From assembly GCF_016634425.1 (NCBI RefSeq), contig NZ_JAEPES010000001.1, forward strand, positions 310,001 to 374,000: DNA of 64,000 nucleotides, written 5' to 3'. The stretch is from Lacisediminihabitans changchengi (lineage in GTDB: Bacteria > Actinomycetota > Actinomycetes > Actinomycetales > Microbacteriaceae). The first letter of the stretch is position 1. Each line of letters opens with the position of its first letter. A model generated the notes under the pieces. The model saw nothing but the letters and a program-made list of their open reading frames with translations, was not told the DNA's origin and did no database searches. This document shows positions 42,232 to 50,822 of this stretch, one piece after another. A program made the translations under genes and the position numbers.

Positions 42232-43548
42232 ATGACCGACACCATCGACGCTCTCGTCGCGGAACTCCGCGGCATCCTCGGCGATCGCGGCGTGACGACC
42301 GAAGACGCCGTGCTCGACCGTGCCTCGGTCGACGGGTCCCGCCTCTCCCCCGTGATCAGCGAACAGCTTCCCCTCGGTCGCGCGGAGCTCGTCGCCTACC
42401 CGACCACGGCCGAACAGGTGGCCGAGGTCGTCGCCGCCGCGGTGCGCTACGAGGTGCCGGTCACACCGCGCGGCAAAGGCACCGGCAACTACGGTCAGGC
42501 GATCCCGATGAGCGGTGGCCTGGTGCTCGACCTCTCCCGCGCCCGTGCCATCGTCGAGGTCGGCGACGGCTATCTGGTCGCCGAGGCCGGGGCATCGATG
42601 GCCGCGCTCGAGCAGGCGGCGAACAAGGCCGGACAGCAGATCCTGATGTACCCGTCCACCGCCAACTCCAGCGTCGGCGGATTCATCTCCGGCGGATCCG
42701 GCGGCACCGGCTCGATCAAGCACGGCTCCAACAGTGACGGGTTCGTGAAGGCACTCGACGTGGTGCACGCGGTTCCGGATGCCCGGCTCGTGCACGTGGA
42801 GGGCGAAGCAGCCCAGCCCTACGTTCACAACTACGGCACCGCAGGAATCATCGCCCGCGCCACCATCGCGCTGGAGCCACTACAGGACTGGCGCGGCTTC
42901 TACGCGAGCTTCGACGACTTCGAGCAGGCGCTCAGCCTCATCCGCCCGTTCGCCGATCTCGAGCCGACACCGCGTCTGGTCTCCGCCGACCTCCCGACGC
43001 TTGCCGCCGCGCTGCCTGCCGACGAAGCGATCCCCGCCGACCGCTCGAGTCTGCGCGCGATCCTCGACGCTGCGACCATCGAGGAGGCGACTCGGCTGGT
43101 CGAAGCAGCGGGTGGCCGGGTCGAGGCGGTGCGCGAGGGCGCTCAGGCGTCGATGAAGATCAGCATGATGTCGTACAACCACCCGATCGAGTTCTTGCAG
43201 AAGGCCTACCCGGACACCTACTTCCACGTGGAGGTCTCGGGCGACGCGCTGGTCGACCGCATCGACGAGGTGCACGCCGTCTACCCCGGCGGCATGCTGC
43301 ACATCGAGTCGCAGCACGGCCGCCCGATCGGCATGCTGGCCGGCATCTACACGAACGCCGAAGACGTCTTCGCGGGGTTCGAGAAGCTCACCGCGCTGGG
43401 GGTCGGGTTCCACAACCCGCATCAGTGGTACGTGGACTTCGAACCGGAGCGCACCATCGCCCTCGCCGCGACCACCGACCCGCAGGGCCTGCTCAACCCG
43501 GGCAAACTGGTCGACCCGACGCTCGTTACCGGACGGAAGGTGTCATGA
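42232..43548 (+). CDS. FAD-binding oxidase/dehydrogenase (GlcD/VAO type)
   Basis: 438 residues. The FAD_binding_4 (PCMH) fold is shown by ELVAYPTTAEQVAEVVAAAV, TPRGKGTGNYGQAIPMSGG and SSVGGFISGGSGGTGSI. The C-terminus resembles glycolate-oxidase-type enzymes (LAATTDPQGLLNPGKL). It probably oxidises a 2-hydroxy acid or an amine. ATG at 42232; its TGA overlaps the creatininase-family ATG (ATGA). Confidence 0.87.
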   Translation: MTDTIDALVAELRGILGDRGVTTEDAVLDRASVDGSRLSPVISEQLPLGRAELVAYPTTAEQVAEVVAAAVRYEVPVTPRGKGTGNYGQAIPMSGGLVLDLSRARAIVEVGDGYLVAEAGASMAALEQAANKAGQQILMYPSTANSSVGGFISGGSGGTGSIKHGSNSDGFVKALDVVHAVPDARLVHVEGEAAQPYVHNYGTAGIIARATIALEPLQDWRGFYASFDDFEQALSLIRPFADLEPTPRLVSADLPTLAAALPADEAIPADRSSLRAILDAATIEEATRLVEAAGGRVEAVREGAQASMKISMMSYNHPIEFLQKAYPDTYFHVEVSGDALVDRIDEVHAVYPGGMLHIESQHGRPIGMLAGIYTNAEDVFAGFEKLTALGVGFHNPHQWYVDFEPERTIALAATTDPQGLLNPGKLVDPTLVTGRKVS

Positions 43549-44318
43549 ACCGCGACCTCGTCAATCTGAGCGGGCCCGCGGCATCCGCTGCGCTCACCGC
43601 GGAGTCGATCCTGGTGCTGCCCACCGGCGCCATCGAGCACCACGGGCCGCACCTGCCGCTGTCGACCGACTACCTGATGGCCGACATGATCGGGCGCGCG
43701 GTGGTCGAGACCGCAGCGGACCAGGGACAGGATGTCTGGCTGCTCCCGTCGCTCGCCTACACCAAGTCCGACGAACACCACTGGGCTCCCGGCACCATCT
43801 GGCTCACCTGGGACACCCTGATGCAGACCGTGGTCGACATCGGCAACTCCGTGGCGAATACCCCCGCCAAGACGTTGGTCTTCTACAACGGCCACGGGGG
43901 CAACATCGCGCTGCTGCAGGTCGCGCTGCGCGAACTACGCCGCCGGTTCGGCCTGCGTACCTTCCTGATGGGCACCGGAATCACCGCCGGCGATGGGGTG
44001 AACGGGCCAGACGAACGCGGCTTCGGCATCCACGGCGGCCATGGCGAGACCTCGATGATCCTGCACCTCCGCCCCGACCTCGTCGACATGACGCTTGCCG
44101 ACCGCTGGGTGCCCGACCACATCGCCGACACCGAATTCATCAAGTTCAACGGTGGCGCGGTCAGCTTCGGCTGGCTCAGCAACGACTTCGGGCCCGCCGG
44201 GGTGATCGGAGACGCGACCGGTGCCACCGCAGAGTGGGGAAAGGTCGTCTACGACCGGGCAGTGAGCAACGGGGTGGCAGCCCTGGCCGAGATCACCGGT
44301 TTCAGGCACCAGCCGTGA
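43545..44318 (+). CDS. Creatininase-family amidohydrolase
   Basis: 257-residue metal-dependent amide hydrolase. Signature LPTGAIEHHGPHLPLSTDY, then YNGHGGNIALLQVALREL and HGGHGETSMILHL supply the metal ligands. Relatives include creatininase, FAPy deformylase and MftE. In this operon it could open a lactam made by the upstream oxidases. ATGA overlap upstream and GTGA overlap downstream. Confidence 0.88.
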   Translation: MNRDLVNLSGPAASAALTAESILVLPTGAIEHHGPHLPLSTDYLMADMIGRAVVETAADQGQDVWLLPSLAYTKSDEHHWAPGTIWLTWDTLMQTVVDIGNSVANTPAKTLVFYNGHGGNIALLQVALRELRRRFGLRTFLMGTGITAGDGVNGPDERGFGIHGGHGETSMILHLRPDLVDMTLADRWVPDHIADTEFIKFNGGAVSFGWLSNDFGPAGVIGDATGATAEWGKVVYDRAVSNGVAALAEITGFRHQP

Positions 44319-44887
44319 GCGAGCCTGCAAACCCCTGGGATGTCGTGCGCGCCTGGCTGCCCGCCAACGGCGATCCGGAGCGCCCGCAGATGACGCTCTC
44401 CACGGTCACCCCGGCGGGGGAAGCGGATGCCCGCACCGTGCTGCTCAGTGAGTTCGGCCTCGAGGGCTTCTATTTTCACACCGACGCGATGTCGCGCAAG
44501 GCGAGTCACATCGTCAACAACGCCTCGGTCGCGCTCACCTTCCTCTGGCCCGGGTTCACCAAACAACTCGTGGTGCAGGGCCGTGCCGAGATCGCCCCGC
44601 CGGCTGAGGCGACGGCGGCGTATCGCGCTCGATCGCCGTACCTGCAGCAGCTCGCCTGGCAGAACACCTTCGCGTTCGCGCAGCTGCCGGATGAGGAGCG
44701 CCACGCAGCCTGGAAGGCATTCGCCGAGGAGCATCACGGCGTGTTCGCCCAGCCCGACACCTGGATCGGCTTTCTGGTGCGCCCCACACGAATGACCTTC
44801 TGGCGCAGTGATCCGGAGGCAGCGAGCCGCCGGGTCGAGTACCGCGAGAGTTCGGGCGGCTGGACCGTCGCCTACCTGCCGGGCTAA
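44315..44887 (+). CDS. Pyridoxamine-5'-phosphate-oxidase-like flavoprotein
   Basis: 190 residues of PNPOx fold: MTLSTVTPAGEADARTVLLS, GFYFHTDAMSRKASHIVNN (FMN-binding), FLWPGFTKQLVVQGRAEI and a C-terminal WIGFLVRPTRMTFW. GTG at 44315 overlaps the preceding stop. Last gene of the island. It could be true PdxH or a flavin-dependent reductase acting in the pathway. Confidence 0.82.
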   Translation: MSEPANPWDVVRAWLPANGDPERPQMTLSTVTPAGEADARTVLLSEFGLEGFYFHTDAMSRKASHIVNNASVALTFLWPGFTKQLVVQGRAEIAPPAEATAAYRARSPYLQQLAWQNTFAFAQLPDEERHAAWKAFAEEHHGVFAQPDTWIGFLVRPTRMTFWRSDPEAASRRVEYRESSGGWTVAYLPG

Positions 44888-44909
44888 CCCACCCGCTCCT
44901 CGTCGACAA

Positions 44910-45043
44910 ACCGCCGGTCGAGTAGCGCCCGCGCGAGGACGCGCGGGATTTCGATACGGCTGCTCCTTCGTCGCGGCCTACTCAATCAACGCCGGTTCGC
45001 CGCACCAACGCGCTAGAGCGCGTGCGCTACTCAATCAGCGGCG
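44910..45043. repeat. Family-A REP-like cluster (three units)
   Basis: GGTCGAGTAGCGCCC...TTTCGATACGG...GGCCTACTCAATCAACG, then a partial ACGCGCTAGAGCGCGT core with TGCGCTACTCAATCAGCGG. It lies between the convergent PNPOx-like and methyltransferase genes and provides the stop codon of the latter (TGA at 45033-45031). Confidence 0.9.
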
Positions 45044-45654
45044 GGGAGGGGCTTGCGCGCGAGCAACACCGCGTCGATCGCGGTGCCCTTCGGCGTGTCC
45101 CGCTCGTACTGGCCGCTGTCGACGATGTCCAGGCCGGGCACCGCCTCGCGCAACTGCTCCGCCGTGGTCAGCACCGCAGCATCCTGAGGGCCGCCGACCC
45201 CCCGGATGATGTTGTCCCGGTCGTGATTGATCACCGCGAGCAGCCCGCCGGGGGCCAACGCCGCCGCCGCGGTGGCGAGGGCCGCGGCCAGTTGCTGCGC
45301 CGGCAGTTGCAGGTAGGCGATCAGCACGAGATCGACGGGTTCGCGGGCTCGCCAGGTCGTCGCATCCGCTTTCTGCCAGAGCACCTCGAGACCGAGCTGC
45401 TCTGCCCGCCCCGAGCCGACCGCCAGACCGGCCGCGGCGAAGTCGACCGCGGTAACCTGCCAACCGCGCTGTGCCAGCCAGAGCGCATTGCGCCCCTCGC
45501 CGGCGGCCAGATCGACGGCCGTGCCCGGCGTCAGCCCGGAGAGATTCTCGACCACCCAGACGTTCGGCTCGAGCGACCACACACTGTCACGGCTGTTCGC
45601 CGCCTCGCGATACCTCGCGTTCCAGTCATCCGAATTCATTTCGCGCGTATTCAT
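45031..45654 (-). CDS. Class I SAM-dependent methyltransferase (TehB-like)
   Basis: 207 residues with motif I VDLAAGEGRNALWLAQRG, an acidic strand (VTAVDFAAAGL), and VDLVLIAYLQLP. Substrate unknown. ATG at 45654 overlaps the upstream stop (ATGA). The C-terminal LPAAD-stop runs into a family-A repeat. Confidence 0.87.
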   Translation of the reverse strand: MNTREMNSDDWNARYREAANSRDSVWSLEPNVWVVENLSGLTPGTAVDLAAGEGRNALWLAQRGWQVTAVDFAAAGLAVGSGRAEQLGLEVLWQKADATTWRAREPVDLVLIAYLQLPAQQLAAALATAAAALAPGGLLAVINHDRDNIIRGVGGPQDAAVLTTAEQLREAVPGLDIVDSGQYERDTPKGTAIDAVLLARKPLPAAD

Positions 45655-46658
45655 CGCAACTCCGCTCCGATTCGGGCAATGGCCTCGGCGAACCAGGCCT
45701 CGCGACCGGCGGAGGTGCCGCCGGAGAGATTGACCCCGCGCACCCCGTCGAGCTGCAGCAGTTCGCGGCTGAGTTCGACGGCCGCCGCGATGCCCTCCTC
45801 GAACGGATCGCGGGCGGCGAGAATGCGGGCAAGAAGCCCCTCGGGGAGAACCAGGGTAGTGAAGCTCTCAAGCAACTCGGCGCTCTCCCGATCGACGACG
45901 ACCGGGACGCAGGGAATGAACGCCATCGTCGCCCCGAGCTGCTGCGCGCTGTCGATGAACTCGCGCACCGGGCGCACCCCGCCGGCGTGATTCACGAAGC
46001 AGACCTCCGCGCCGGCGCGCATCTTCTCGACCAGCCGAGCGGCGCGGCGATCGACGGGCGGGGTCGCCGGCGCTTCCCCCACGGAGACCAGGTGGCCGGC
46101 TGCGCGGGCCACGGTCGTCGTCCGGGTGGAGTCCAGATCGAAGACAGGGGCGGCATCCGGCCGGTCGCCGGTCAGGGTGTGGTCGCCCGTGACGCAGTGC
46201 ACCCCGGCGACGCCGACATCGGCGAGGGCGGCCAACTCGCCCTCGATCGCGACGCGGTTGCGGTCACGATTGTTGATGCCGGTCCAGACCGGGATGCCCG
46301 CGCTCTGGATGAGGTGCGCACGATAGGCGGGCGGGAACTGCACGCGAGCGTTGCCGGCATCGCCGGCGAGCACGGCATCCGCGTGCCCGACCAGGATGGC
46401 AGCACACTCCGCGATGGACGAAGCCGACAGCGCCCGCGCCGGGAAGTCGGCGACCACGATCTGCGTGGTGGCCAGCCGCTCGCGCATCGACGCGGCTGCG
46501 GCCGTCGGCGGTGCGATGGTGACCTCCCCCCGAAACTGCACGGTGGCGGTGTCGAGGAAGACGCAGGCGTGCGGGGAGACCTCGCAGCTTCCATCGAACT
46601 CGACGCCGCCGCACGGCCCGAACTCCATGTGCTTCGGACAGGCGAGGAGCGCGCTCAT
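45651..46658 (-). CDS. Methylenetetrahydrofolate-reductase-like protein with N-terminal Cys-rich domain
   Basis: 335 residues. The N-terminus CPKHMEFGPCGGVEFDG, then CEVSPHACVF, is the Cys-rich domain usually found at the C-terminus of split MTHFR-type proteins. The remainder resembles the MTHFR barrel (VGVAGVHCVTGDHTLTG; YRAHLIQSAGIPVWTGIN). Likely role: folate-linked one-carbon transfer, perhaps receiving methyl groups from a catabolic pathway. ATG at 46658. Function is inferred from motifs only. Confidence 0.7.
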   Translation of the reverse strand: MSALLACPKHMEFGPCGGVEFDGSCEVSPHACVFLDTATVQFRGEVTIAPPTAAAASMRERLATTQIVVADFPARALSASSIAECAAILVGHADAVLAGDAGNARVQFPPAYRAHLIQSAGIPVWTGINNRDRNRVAIEGELAALADVGVAGVHCVTGDHTLTGDRPDAAPVFDLDSTRTTTVARAAGHLVSVGEAPATPPVDRRAARLVEKMRAGAEVCFVNHAGGVRPVREFIDSAQQLGATMAFIPCVPVVVDRESAELLESFTTLVLPEGLLARILAARDPFEEGIAAAVELSRELLQLDGVRGVNLSGGTSAGREAWFAEAIARIGAELR

Positions 46659-46671
46659 GACAGCGAAGTGC

Positions 46672-46968
46672 TCAGTCCTCTGTAGTGCGCGCCTCGGCGA
46701 CACTCTCGTCGTAGCCGGCGTTCTTCAGCATGCGGCGCAGGTCGACGACCATCTGCTCGTCGACATCCTTGTGGCGTGGTCGCTCGAAGATCTCCGTCTC
46801 GGCGCCGAGGGTGACCTTGAACTTGCCGTCGTGGCGTTCCTCGACCGTGCCGGCGTCTTCGAGCAGCGCGACGACGTCTTTCCATTCGAGGTTGTGACTC
46901 ACCGGATGCTGCAAGATCTTCGACAGGGTGTCGCGGTGATGGTTGCTGAGGTGTTGGATGTCCGCCAT
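46672..46968 (-). CDS. Small hypothetical protein, HicA-like C-terminal pattern
   Basis: 98 residues; ATG at 46968 follows AGGAAGATC. Layout: short helix (LSKILQHPVSHNLEWKDV), strand pair (FKVTLGAETEIFERPRHKD), helix (DLRRMLKNAGYDES). The helix-strand-strand-helix order and 'RRMLKNAGY' recall HicA-type RNA-binding proteins, but no HicB partner is present, so it may be a stand-alone actinobacterial family. Confidence 0.6.
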   Translation of the reverse strand: MADIQHLSNHHRDTLSKILQHPVSHNLEWKDVVALLEDAGTVEERHDGKFKVTLGAETEIFERPRHKDVDEQMVVDLRRMLKNAGYDESVAEARTTED

Positions 46969-47052
46969 GGTGATCTTCCTTTCGCTGAGTCCGAGCGTAG
47001 TGGCGGCACGGGCGACAGTTCCGACCAATTCCAGCCCGATAATTGTCAGGGT

Positions 47053-47066
47053 CGGGCGTACGCCCG
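47053..47066. promoter_or_regulatory. Palindrome upstream of the allantoinase gene
   Basis: Perfect 14-bp palindrome CGGGCGTACGCCCG, 18 bases before the allantoinase ATG in the divergent gap 46969-47084. Candidate operator for the ureide regulator. Confidence 0.45.
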
Positions 47067-47084
47067 TAAACGGCGGGAGAGCGG

Positions 47085-48410
47085 ATGTCTGAGACCTTCG
47101 AACTGGTTCTGAGAGGGTCATCCGTGCTCATCGACGGCGCCTTCCGCCCGGCCGAGATCGCAATCACGGGTGGGCGCATCGCCGCGATCTCCGACACCCA
47201 CCTCATCGGTATCGAGACCGTCGAGTTGGCCGACGATGAGGTGTTGCTGCCGGGCCTGGTCGACAGTCACGTGCACATCAACGAGCCGGGACGAATCGAG
47301 TGGGAGGGGTTCGCCAGCGCCACCCGCGCGGCCGCCGCCGGCGGGGTCACGACCCTGATCGACATGCCACTGAACAGCATCCCGCCGACGATCGACGTGC
47401 CCTCGCTCGAGATCAAGCGAGCCGCCGCGACCGGTCAGATCGGCGTTGACATCGGTTTCTGGGGCGGCGCCGTTCCCCAGAACCTCGGCACGCTGCGCAC
47501 ACTCTGGGACGCCGGAGTCTTCGGCTTCAAGTGCTTCCTGTCCCCGTCGGGTGTCGACGAGTTCGACCACCTCAGCGCCGACGAGCTCGACCTCGCGATG
47601 GCCGAGATCGCCGGTTTCGGCGGGCTGCTCATCGTTCACGCCGAAGACCCGACCGTGCTCGACGCCCATGCCAACGACGGCGGCGCGGACTACCGCCGGT
47701 TCGTCGAGTCCCGCCCCGACCAGTCCGAGGTCACGGCGATCGCGCGGGTGATCGAGGGCGTGCGCCGTCACGGCACCCGCGCGCACATCCTTCACCTCTC
47801 GTCGGCCGCGGCACTGCCCGCCCTGCGCGCCGCCCGCGCCGAGGGCCTGCCGATCACCGTGGAGACCTGCCCGCACTACCTCAGCTTCGACGAGGAGCAC
47901 ATCCCCGACGGCGCCACCGAGTACAAGTGCTGCCCGCCGATCCGTTCCAATGCCAACCGCGACCTGCTCTGGCAGGGGCTCGTCGATGGCGACATCGACA
48001 TCGTCGTCACCGACCACTCGCCCTCCACCGCCGAGCTCAAGTTCGCCGGTGACGGCGACTTCGGCGCGGCCTGGGGCGGCATAGCCGGCCTCCAGACCGG
48101 GTTGGCCGCGGTCTGGTCAGAGGCCCAGCGTCGCGGCATCCCGTTGCAGCAGGTGGTGGGATGGATGTCGCGGGGCCCGGCCGATCTCGTCGGACTCACC
48201 GACCGCGGCCGCATCGAGGTAGGCGCCCGCGCCGACCTCGTCGCCTTCGCCCCCGCCCAGGAGTTCACCGTGCACGCGTCGGACCTTCAGCACAAGAATC
48301 CCGTCACTGCGTTCGAGGGGCGCGAGTTGCGCGGGGTGGTCCGCAGCACCTGGCTGCGTGGCCGACTCACCGACGACGTTCCGCACGGTGAGCTGCTGAC
48401 CCGCGCGTAA
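47085..48410 (+). CDS. allB: Allantoinase
   Basis: Hydrolyses allantoin to allantoate. 441 residues of dihydroorotase-like fold: DSHVHINEPGRIEWEG (His-x-His), carbamylatable Lys in FGFKCFLSPSG, His in ILHLSSA and HAEDP, Asp in VVTDHSPST. Context with uricase directly downstream makes allantoinase preferable to dihydropyrimidinase or hydantoinase. ATG at 47085 follows GGGAGAG. Confidence 0.93.
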   Translation: MSETFELVLRGSSVLIDGAFRPAEIAITGGRIAAISDTHLIGIETVELADDEVLLPGLVDSHVHINEPGRIEWEGFASATRAAAAGGVTTLIDMPLNSIPPTIDVPSLEIKRAAATGQIGVDIGFWGGAVPQNLGTLRTLWDAGVFGFKCFLSPSGVDEFDHLSADELDLAMAEIAGFGGLLIVHAEDPTVLDAHANDGGADYRRFVESRPDQSEVTAIARVIEGVRRHGTRAHILHLSSAAALPALRAARAEGLPITVETCPHYLSFDEEHIPDGATEYKCCPPIRSNANRDLLWQGLVDGDIDIVVTDHSPSTAELKFAGDGDFGAAWGGIAGLQTGLAAVWSEAQRRGIPLQQVVGWMSRGPADLVGLTDRGRIEVGARADLVAFAPAQEFTVHASDLQHKNPVTAFEGRELRGVVRSTWLRGRLTDDVPHGELLTRA

Positions 48411-48473
48411 CGCGAAACACACAATGGTGATGGCGGTAACACCCCCGTCACACGCGCGGTCCATGATTCGAGG

Positions 48474-49367
48474 ATGGCAATCATCCTGGGCGACCACCAG
48501 TACGGCAAGGCCGAATCGCGCCTGGTGCGCATCTACCGCGACAGCCCGCGGCACGAGATCCGCGACCTCAACGTCTCCACCGCGCTGCGCGGCCCGTTCG
48601 AGGCGGCATATCTCACCGGCGATCAGTCGAAGGTGCTGCCCACCGACACGCAGAAGAACACCGCGTATGCCTTCGCGAAGTCGAAAGGTATCGAGTCGAT
48701 CGAGGAGTTCGGTCTCGACCTGGCCCGACACTTCGTCGCCGATATCGACCCCGTCGAGGGTGCCCGGATCGAGATCGAGGAGTACGCCTGGGAGCGGGCG
48801 ATCGTCGACGGCGCCGAGCACGACCACACCTGGCTGCGCAAGGGTCAGGAAATCCGCACGGCCGCGGTGACCGTCGGCGCGAGCGGAGAGCACGTGATCG
48901 GCGGACTCAAAGATCTGGTGCTGCTCAAGTCGACCGGCTCCGAGTTCGCCGGCTTCCTCAGCGACGAGTTCACCACGCTGCCCGAGACCCACGACCGGGT
49001 GATGGCAACGGCGCTCGACGCGAAGTGGCGCTACAGCAGCACGGCTGTCGCCTGGGACGAGGTCTACGCCGACGTGAAGAAGCTCATGGTGAAGCAGTTC
49101 GCGACGCTACAGTCGCTCGCCCTGCAGCAGACGCTCTGGCACATGGGCACCGCGGTGCTGGAGGCGCATCCGGAGATCGCAGAGCTACGCTTGAAGGCAC
49201 CAAACAAGCACCACTTCGCTTACGACCTGGGACGGTTCGGCATCGACAACAACAACGAGGTCTTCACTGCCGCAGACCGCCCGTACGGCCTGATCGAGGC
49301 CACCATCACCCGCGATGGCGCTCCGGACTCCGGGGACGCCTGGCGCGCATCCGCGGGTCTCGCATGA
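48474..49367 (+). CDS. Urate oxidase (uricase)
   Basis: Cofactor-free oxidation of urate to 5-hydroxyisourate. 297 residues with the T-fold landmarks LPTDTQKNTAYAFAK (Lys-Thr dyad), FLSDEFTTLPETHDR, DAKWRYSS and PNKHHFAYDLGRFG. 63 bases after allantoinase. Its TGA overlaps the deaminase ATG (ATGA). Confidence 0.96.
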   Translation: MAIILGDHQYGKAESRLVRIYRDSPRHEIRDLNVSTALRGPFEAAYLTGDQSKVLPTDTQKNTAYAFAKSKGIESIEEFGLDLARHFVADIDPVEGARIEIEEYAWERAIVDGAEHDHTWLRKGQEIRTAAVTVGASGEHVIGGLKDLVLLKSTGSEFAGFLSDEFTTLPETHDRVMATALDAKWRYSSTAVAWDEVYADVKKLMVKQFATLQSLALQQTLWHMGTAVLEAHPEIAELRLKAPNKHHFAYDLGRFGIDNNNEVFTAADRPYGLIEATITRDGAPDSGDAWRASAGLA

Positions 49368-49858
49368 CTCCCGTGACTGCAGGCACGGCCGCGGTAGACG
49401 CTCGCTGGCTCGCCCGCACCGTCGAACTCGCGGTCGAGAACGTGGCGAACGGCGGCGGTCCGTTCGGCGCCCTGATCGTCAAGAACGGCGAGCTGATCGC
49501 CGAGGGGCAGAACCGCGTCACCGCGAACCTCGACCCCACCGCCCATGCGGAAGTTGTCGCCATCCGTGCCGCCTGTCAGGTCGTCGGCGACTTCTCACTC
49601 GCGGGCGCGACGCTGTACACGTCGTGCGAACCCTGCCCGCTCTGCCTCGCGGCGGCGCTCTGGGCCCGGGTCGACCGCGTGGTGTTCACCGCAGATCGGC
49701 ATGACGCGGCCCGCGGCGGCTTCGACGACCGGGAGTTCTACGAGCTCTTCGGCAAGGAGCGCACCGAGTGGCACATCCCGATCGACTCGGTGCGAACGGA
49801 TGACGCGCCCGCGCCGTTCGACGCCTGGCTCTCGCGCCCCGACCGCACCGACTACTAG
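49364..49858 (+). CDS. Nucleoside/nucleobase deaminase, probably guanine deaminase
   Basis: 164-residue CMP/dCMP-deaminase-fold enzyme. Zinc site HAE in TAHAEVVAIR and SCEPCPLCLAA. GuaD-type features are the N-terminal NGGGPFGALIVKNG and the C-terminal EWHIPIDSV. Converts guanine to xanthine and releases ammonia, feeding the urate pathway. Translationally coupled to uricase. Confidence 0.88.
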   Translation: MTPVTAGTAAVDARWLARTVELAVENVANGGGPFGALIVKNGELIAEGQNRVTANLDPTAHAEVVAIRAACQVVGDFSLAGATLYTSCEPCPLCLAAALWARVDRVVFTADRHDAARGGFDDREFYELFGKERTEWHIPIDSVRTDDAPAPFDAWLSRPDRTDY

Positions 49859-49884
49859 CTCAACCGCTGGTGCCCTTCGGACCA

Positions 49885-49985
49885 ACGCTGGTTGAGTAGC
49901 GCCCGAGGAACGAGGACGCGTATCGAAACCCACCACGCGATGACATCGACCCGGCTGCTCGCCCCTCGCGGCCTACCCAACCAGC
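49885..49985. repeat. Family-A REP-like inverted pair
   Basis: GCTGGTTGAGTAGCGCCC...GCGTATCGAAACC, a short gap, then CCGGCTGCTCGCCCCTCGCGG...CTACCCAACCAGC. It lies between the convergent deaminase and HIU hydrolase genes. Confidence 0.9.
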
Positions 49986-49991
49986 AAAGAC

Positions 49992-50318
49992 CTAGTTTCC
50001 GCGGTACGTCGAGTACGCGAACGGGCTGAGTAGCAGCGGCACGTGGTAGTGCTCGACGCCGTCGACGACCTCGAAGTCGATGGTCACCTGCGGGTAGAAG
50101 GTCGTGGTGCCGGTCATGCCGTAGTACGCCTTGGTGTCGAAGATCAGGCGATAGGCGCCCGCCTCGAGCGAGTCCGGTCCCAGGTCGGAGATGCGACCCT
50201 CGGCATCCGTGGCGGCGATCGCCAGCGGAGCGCCGGTGCCGTGCAGCAGCGCGACGGGAACGCCGACCGCGGGGGTTCCGGTCGCTGCGTCGAGGATGTG
50301 GGTGGTTACATGGCTCAT
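49992..50318 (-). CDS. uraH: 5-Hydroxyisourate hydrolase
   Basis: Transthyretin-like enzyme of 108 residues opening 5-hydroxyisourate to OHCU. N-terminal THILDAATGTPAVGVPV and C-terminal YSTYRGN (the family consensus is YRGS; Asn replaces Ser). The ATG at 50318 overlaps the OHCU decarboxylase stop (ATGA). Confidence 0.94.
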   Translation of the reverse strand: MSHVTTHILDAATGTPAVGVPVALLHGTGAPLAIAATDAEGRISDLGPDSLEAGAYRLIFDTKAYYGMTGTTTFYPQVTIDFEVVDGVEHYHVPLLLSPFAYSTYRGN

Positions 50319-50806
50319 GGTGCCTCCGGTGCGAAGAGTTTTTCGAGTCGAATGAGTGCGATCTCGCGCAGCTGGTCGCCGACGATCTCGAGCTCGGTGG
50401 AATTGGGGAGTTCGAGACGTCGCTCGAGCTCTGACAGGATCTCGGCCCGGTCGCGACCGGCGGCGCGGATGATGAACACGCGTCCGAAGCGCTCCTCGTA
50501 GGCGGCGTTGCCCGCGGCGATCGCGTCGACCAGGTCGGTCTCCTCGTCACCGAGCCCGGCCTGCTCATCGCGGCTGAACTGCCGCGAGCGGCCCTCGCCG
50601 ACCGGCTTCTCGCCGATCCGCGGATGATGGGCGATGGCCTCATCGATCTCGCTCGGGCTGAGCGGCGACGCGGCCTCGTTCGCCCGCTGCAAGAGCTCGG
50701 CGACGGTGTCGTACGGCGAGTGCGACAGCACCTCGGTCACCCAGCGCTCGACGGCGAGGCTGGCCCATAGGCCGTCGCTCAGCTCGGTATCGCTCACGGG
50801 GATCAT
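50315..50806 (-). CDS. uraD: 2-Oxo-4-hydroxy-4-carboxy-5-ureidoimidazoline decarboxylase
   Basis: Converts OHCU to S-allantoin. 163 residues with the catalytic His in AHHPRIGEKP and the conserved AGLGDEETDLVDAIAAGNAAYEERF split region. ATG at 50806 has no Shine-Dalgarno. Its start is only 16 bases from the divergent mocA-like start, pointing to leaderless transcription. Confidence 0.94.
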   Translation of the reverse strand: MIPVSDTELSDGLWASLAVERWVTEVLSHSPYDTVAELLQRANEAASPLSPSEIDEAIAHHPRIGEKPVGEGRSRQFSRDEQAGLGDEETDLVDAIAAGNAAYEERFGRVFIIRAAGRDRAEILSELERRLELPNSTELEIVGDQLREIALIRLEKLFAPEAP

Positions 50807-50822
50807 CTGCTTAACATTACCC
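50807..50822. promoter_or_regulatory. Overlapping divergent leaderless promoters
   Basis: Only 16 bases separate two divergent ATGs. TAACAT (50812-50817, plus) and TAATGT (50819-50814, minus) overlap; each is a fair -10 element 5 or 7 bases before its own start. Neither gene has a ribosome site, consistent with transcripts beginning at or near the ATG. Confidence 0.5.

Noticed and set aside
44910..45043. Possible CRISPR array because several similar units occur together
   Set aside because: Units are inverted, unequal in spacing and shared with distant loci; no cas genes are present.
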